9,376 nucleotides of DNA from JAGNNV01 sp031392925. GTDB taxonomy: Bacteria > Acidobacteriota > Vicinamibacteria > Fen-336 > JAGNNV01. The notes below the pieces were generated by a model that ran no database searches, was not told the origin of the DNA, and saw nothing but the letters and a program-made list of their open reading frames with translations. This document shows, one piece after another, positions 7,722-9,376 of this stretch. The first letter of the stretch is position 1. Every line of letters starts with the position of its first letter. The translations under genes were made by a program, and so were the position numbers. The stretch spans positions 1 to 9,376 of the forward strand of contig JANMVV010000253.1 of NCBI GenBank assembly GCA_031392925.1. The letters run 5' to 3'.

Positions 7722-7733
7722 GGCGCGGCCCTA
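7719..7733 (-). promoter_or_regulatory. yebC stop / ruvC CTG junction with small hairpin
   Basis: On the minus strand the yebC TAG, three codons (GGC CGC GCC) and the ruvC CTG lie in one reading frame. The transcript here can fold AGGGC-CGC-GCCCU, a 5-base-pair stem with a 3-base loop. The stem takes in the last two bases of the stop, the only Shine-Dalgarno-like bases (AGGG) and the first two bases of the CTG. Ribosomes finishing yebC would open it, so it could couple ruvC translation to yebC. The fold is short and its function is inference. Confidence 0.35.
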
Positions 7734-8468
7734 GGACTCGTCCGCGCTGCTGGCGTCGAAGTTCGTCCAGACGTTGTTGACGTCGTCGCTGTCTTCCATC
7801 GCATCGATGAGCTTGACCATCTGGGAGGCCTTCCCCCCGTCGAGCGCGATGACGTTCTCAGCGTACTTGCCGATCTCCGAGTCGTCGGGCTCGATGCCCG
7901 CGTCCTTCACCGCCTTCAGCACGGCCTCGTGCGCGTGCGGGGTGGTGTAGATCTCGAAGCCCTCGGGCGAACTCTGGATGTCGTCGGCGCCCGCCTCCAG
8001 AGCGATCTCCATCAGCTTGTCTTCGGTGGTCTTGTCGGCCGCGATCGCGATGTAACCCTTCTGATGGAAGAGGTAGGACACGCAGCCCGCGGTTCCCATG
8101 TTGCCATTGTGCTTGCTGAAGATGTGGCGGATTTCCGAGACCGCGCGGTTGCGGTTGTCGGTGGTGCCTTCCACGAGCACCGCGATTCCACCGGGGCCGT
8201 AGCCCTCCATGGTGAAATCCTCGTAGTTCACACCTTCGAGGTCGCCGGTGCCCTTCAGGATCGCCCGCTTCACGTTGTCCGCGGGCATGTTCGCGGCCTT
8301 GGCCTTGTCGACCACGGTACGCAGGCGGGGATTCGTGATGGGATCGCCGCCGCCGATGCGAGCCGCGATGGTCATTTCCCGGATCAGCTTGGTAAAGACC
8401 TTCCCTCTCTTCGCGTCAAGCGCGCCCTTCTTGTGTTTGATCGTGTGCCACTTCGAATGACCGGACAT
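7731..8468 (-). CDS. yebC: YebC/TACO1-family translation factor
   Basis: A 245-residue YebC/TACO1-family protein with the diagnostic N-terminus MSGHSKWHTIKHKKGALDAKR. Further landmarks are NPRLRTVVDKAKAANMPADNVKRAI (about 46-70), EGYGPGGIAVLVE (about 88-100) and the SEIRHIF block near residue 110. The length is usual, with a short acidic tail (ADES). Older annotation calls this family a transcriptional regulator. Recent work on bacterial YebC and mitochondrial TACO1 supports a role in relieving ribosomes stalled on proline-rich stretches. The ATG at 8468-8466 has GGAGG upstream with a somewhat long spacer (about 12 bases). It is the first gene after the rRNA terminator, so it probably leads the yebC-ruvCAB-queA transcript. 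Its neighbourhood with ruvC is widely conserved. Confidence 0.96.
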   Translation of the reverse strand: MSGHSKWHTIKHKKGALDAKRGKVFTKLIREMTIAARIGGGDPITNPRLRTVVDKAKAANMPADNVKRAILKGTGDLEGVNYEDFTMEGYGPGGIAVLVEGTTDNRNRAVSEIRHIFSKHNGNMGTAGCVSYLFHQKGYIAIAADKTTEDKLMEIALEAGADDIQSSPEGFEIYTTPHAHEAVLKAVKDAGIEPDDSEIGKYAENVIALDGGKASQMVKLIDAMEDSDDVNNVWTNFDASSADES

Positions 8469-8501
8469 TGGGGTTTGAGGCCTCCAGAAGACGGATGAGT
8501 G

Positions 8502-8507
8502 ATTCTA
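8502..8507 (-). promoter_or_regulatory. Possible -10 element for the yebC operon
   Basis: TAGAAT on the minus strand, five of six matches to the sigma-70 TATAAT consensus, about 33 bases upstream of the yebC ATG and downstream of the rRNA terminator. It would give a 5' leader of roughly 25-30 bases. No convincing TTGACA-like -35 is found 16-18 bases upstream (the region reads AAAGGC), so the call is weak. Position alone makes a promoter between 8470 and 8555 likely. Confidence 0.3.
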
Positions 8508-8555
8508 GACCCCGCGCGAACGGAGCCTTTGGCCAGGCCTTTGCGGAACGCGGCC

Positions 8556-8623
8556 CAAAAACGAAAGGCCCCGGAAATCCCGTCACGATTCTCGAAAGAA
8601 TTCGTAAATGGGGAAGCGGGGCC
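8556..8623 (-). terminator. Rho-independent terminator of the rRNA operon
   Basis: Transcribed from the minus strand, GGCCCCG (8623-8617) pairs with CGGGGCC (8573-8567) in a 7-base-pair GC-only stem, followed directly by the U-rich tail UUUCGUUUUU. The interior holds a second short pairing (UCCC with GGGA) and, at the tip, AUUCU-UUCG-AGAAU, a hairpin closed on a UUCG tetraloop. The compound stem and U-tract lie between the 5S gene and yebC, as expected for the end of an rRNA transcript. Confidence 0.75.
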
Positions 8624-8628
8624 TCATC

Positions 8629-8647
8629 GATCCCGGTACTGGGGATC
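8629..8647 (-). other. Small hairpin between 5S and the terminator
   Basis: GAUCCC-(7-base loop)-GGGAUC, a perfect 6-base-pair inverted repeat in the 5S trailer. It has no U-tract after it, so it is not a terminator on its own. It may be part of the 3' trailer processed off the 5S precursor, or chance in GC-rich sequence. Confidence 0.35.
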
Positions 8648-8670
8648 CCTTTTCAGTGGGTCGAAACTCG

Positions 8671-8688
8671 AAAAAAGAAGAAGAAAAA
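8671..8688 (-). terminator. U-rich tract directly after 5S rRNA
   Basis: The 18 bases following the mature 5S end read UUUUUCUUCUUCUUUUUU on the transcript, entirely pyrimidine. With the strong 5S terminal helix just before it, this resembles a hairpin-plus-U-tract terminator and could cause partial termination ahead of the main terminator. It could equally be a single-stranded landing site for an RNase that matures the 5S 3' end. Confidence 0.4.
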
Positions 8689-8806
8689 TCCCGGCAACGT
8701 CCTACTCTCCCACCAGGTTGCCCTGGCAGTACCATTGGCGATGGAGGGCTTAACTGCCGTGTTCGGAATGGGAACGGGTGTGACCCCTCCTCCAAGGTCA
8801 CCGGGA
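8689..8806 (-). rRNA. rrf: 5S ribosomal RNA
   Basis: A complete 5S rRNA of about 118 bases on the minus strand. The termini UCCCGGUGAC and GUUGCCGGGA pair over ten positions to form helix I. The universally conserved core is present: GGGUCACACCCGUUCCCAUUC, CCGAACACGGCAGUUAAGCCC, and GGGAGAGUAGGACG near the 3' end. The ends are set by helix I and could be off by one or two bases. It is the last gene of the rRNA operon, 100 bases after the 23S end. Confidence 0.95.
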
Positions 8807-8906
8807 AAATCAGTTAGCTGTAACGGGCTCGCAGGCGAGCCGCACTCGATAGCAAACGACGCTTTCGAAAGTTTGAAGTCTTCACTTCACCAGCAGTACA
8901 AACGCT
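8807..8906 (-). other. 23S-5S internal transcribed spacer
   Basis: A 100-base spacer with no tRNA. On the transcript it can form three local hairpins: GAAGU-GAAG-ACUUC (8888-8875), the palindrome CUUUCGAAAG (8871-8862), and GGCUCG-CCUG-CGAGCC (8841-8826). These are candidates for processing signals that separate 23S from 5S. Both spacer ends depend on the estimated rRNA termini. Confidence 0.6.

Positions 8907-9376
<470 letters not shown>

Noticed and set aside
8469..8906. Possible tRNA gene beside the 5S gene
   Set aside because: I looked on both strands for a GGTTCRANYCC-type T-loop with an acceptor stem in 8469-8688 and 8807-8906 and found none.

Overview
The window is a GC-rich chromosomal segment from a bacterium, read entirely on the minus strand. 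A transcribing polymerase would pass from the right end to the left end. It enters in the 3' part of a 23S rRNA gene (9376-8907), crosses a 100-base spacer without a tRNA, and reads a complete 5S rRNA (8806-8689). It then passes a terminator zone (8688-8556) and begins a tightly packed run of protein genes that continues off the left edge. A predicted lipoprotein with a type II signal and a MoxR/Bat cluster with periplasmic and membrane-anchored parts suggest a diderm. The combination would suit Acidobacteriota or a deltaproteobacterial-type lineage, but the taxon is an inference and not shown by the sequence.

The right-hand protein block is yebC-ruvC-ruvA-ruvB-queA: a YebC/TACO1 translation factor, the complete RuvABC Holliday-junction machinery, and the queuosine tRNA enzyme QueA. 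This order is a well-known bacterial arrangement. Genes are joined by 4-base stop/start overlaps (ruvC/ruvA ATGA, ruvB/queA CTGA) or short gaps (9 bases yebC-ruvC, 7 bases ruvA-ruvB). The most unusual point is that both ruvC and queA lack any ATG, GTG or TTG where their conserved N-termini begin. In each case a CTG sits exactly at the expected initiator position, so this one operon appears to use two CTG start codons.

Downstream of queA lies a small unrecognised lipoprotein gene with a Pro/Ser/Thr-rich linker. After it comes a MoxR/Bat (aerotolerance-type) cluster: a MoxR AAA+ ATPase, a DUF58 protein, a BatD-like/DUF4381-like membrane protein, a BatA-type VWA protein, and the first 16 codons of what looks like a second VWA (BatB-like) gene running off the left edge. 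The last four are coupled by GTGA and ATGA overlaps or a 4-base gap. In this kind of cluster the MoxR ATPase is thought to act as a chaperone for the VWA proteins at the membrane.

I see no mobile element, CRISPR array, tRNA or obvious transferred segment. Most of the window is conserved core genome. The points of interest are the initiation codons, the yebC/ruvC junction, the uncharacterised lipoprotein, and the joining of a repair/translation operon to a MoxR/Bat cluster.
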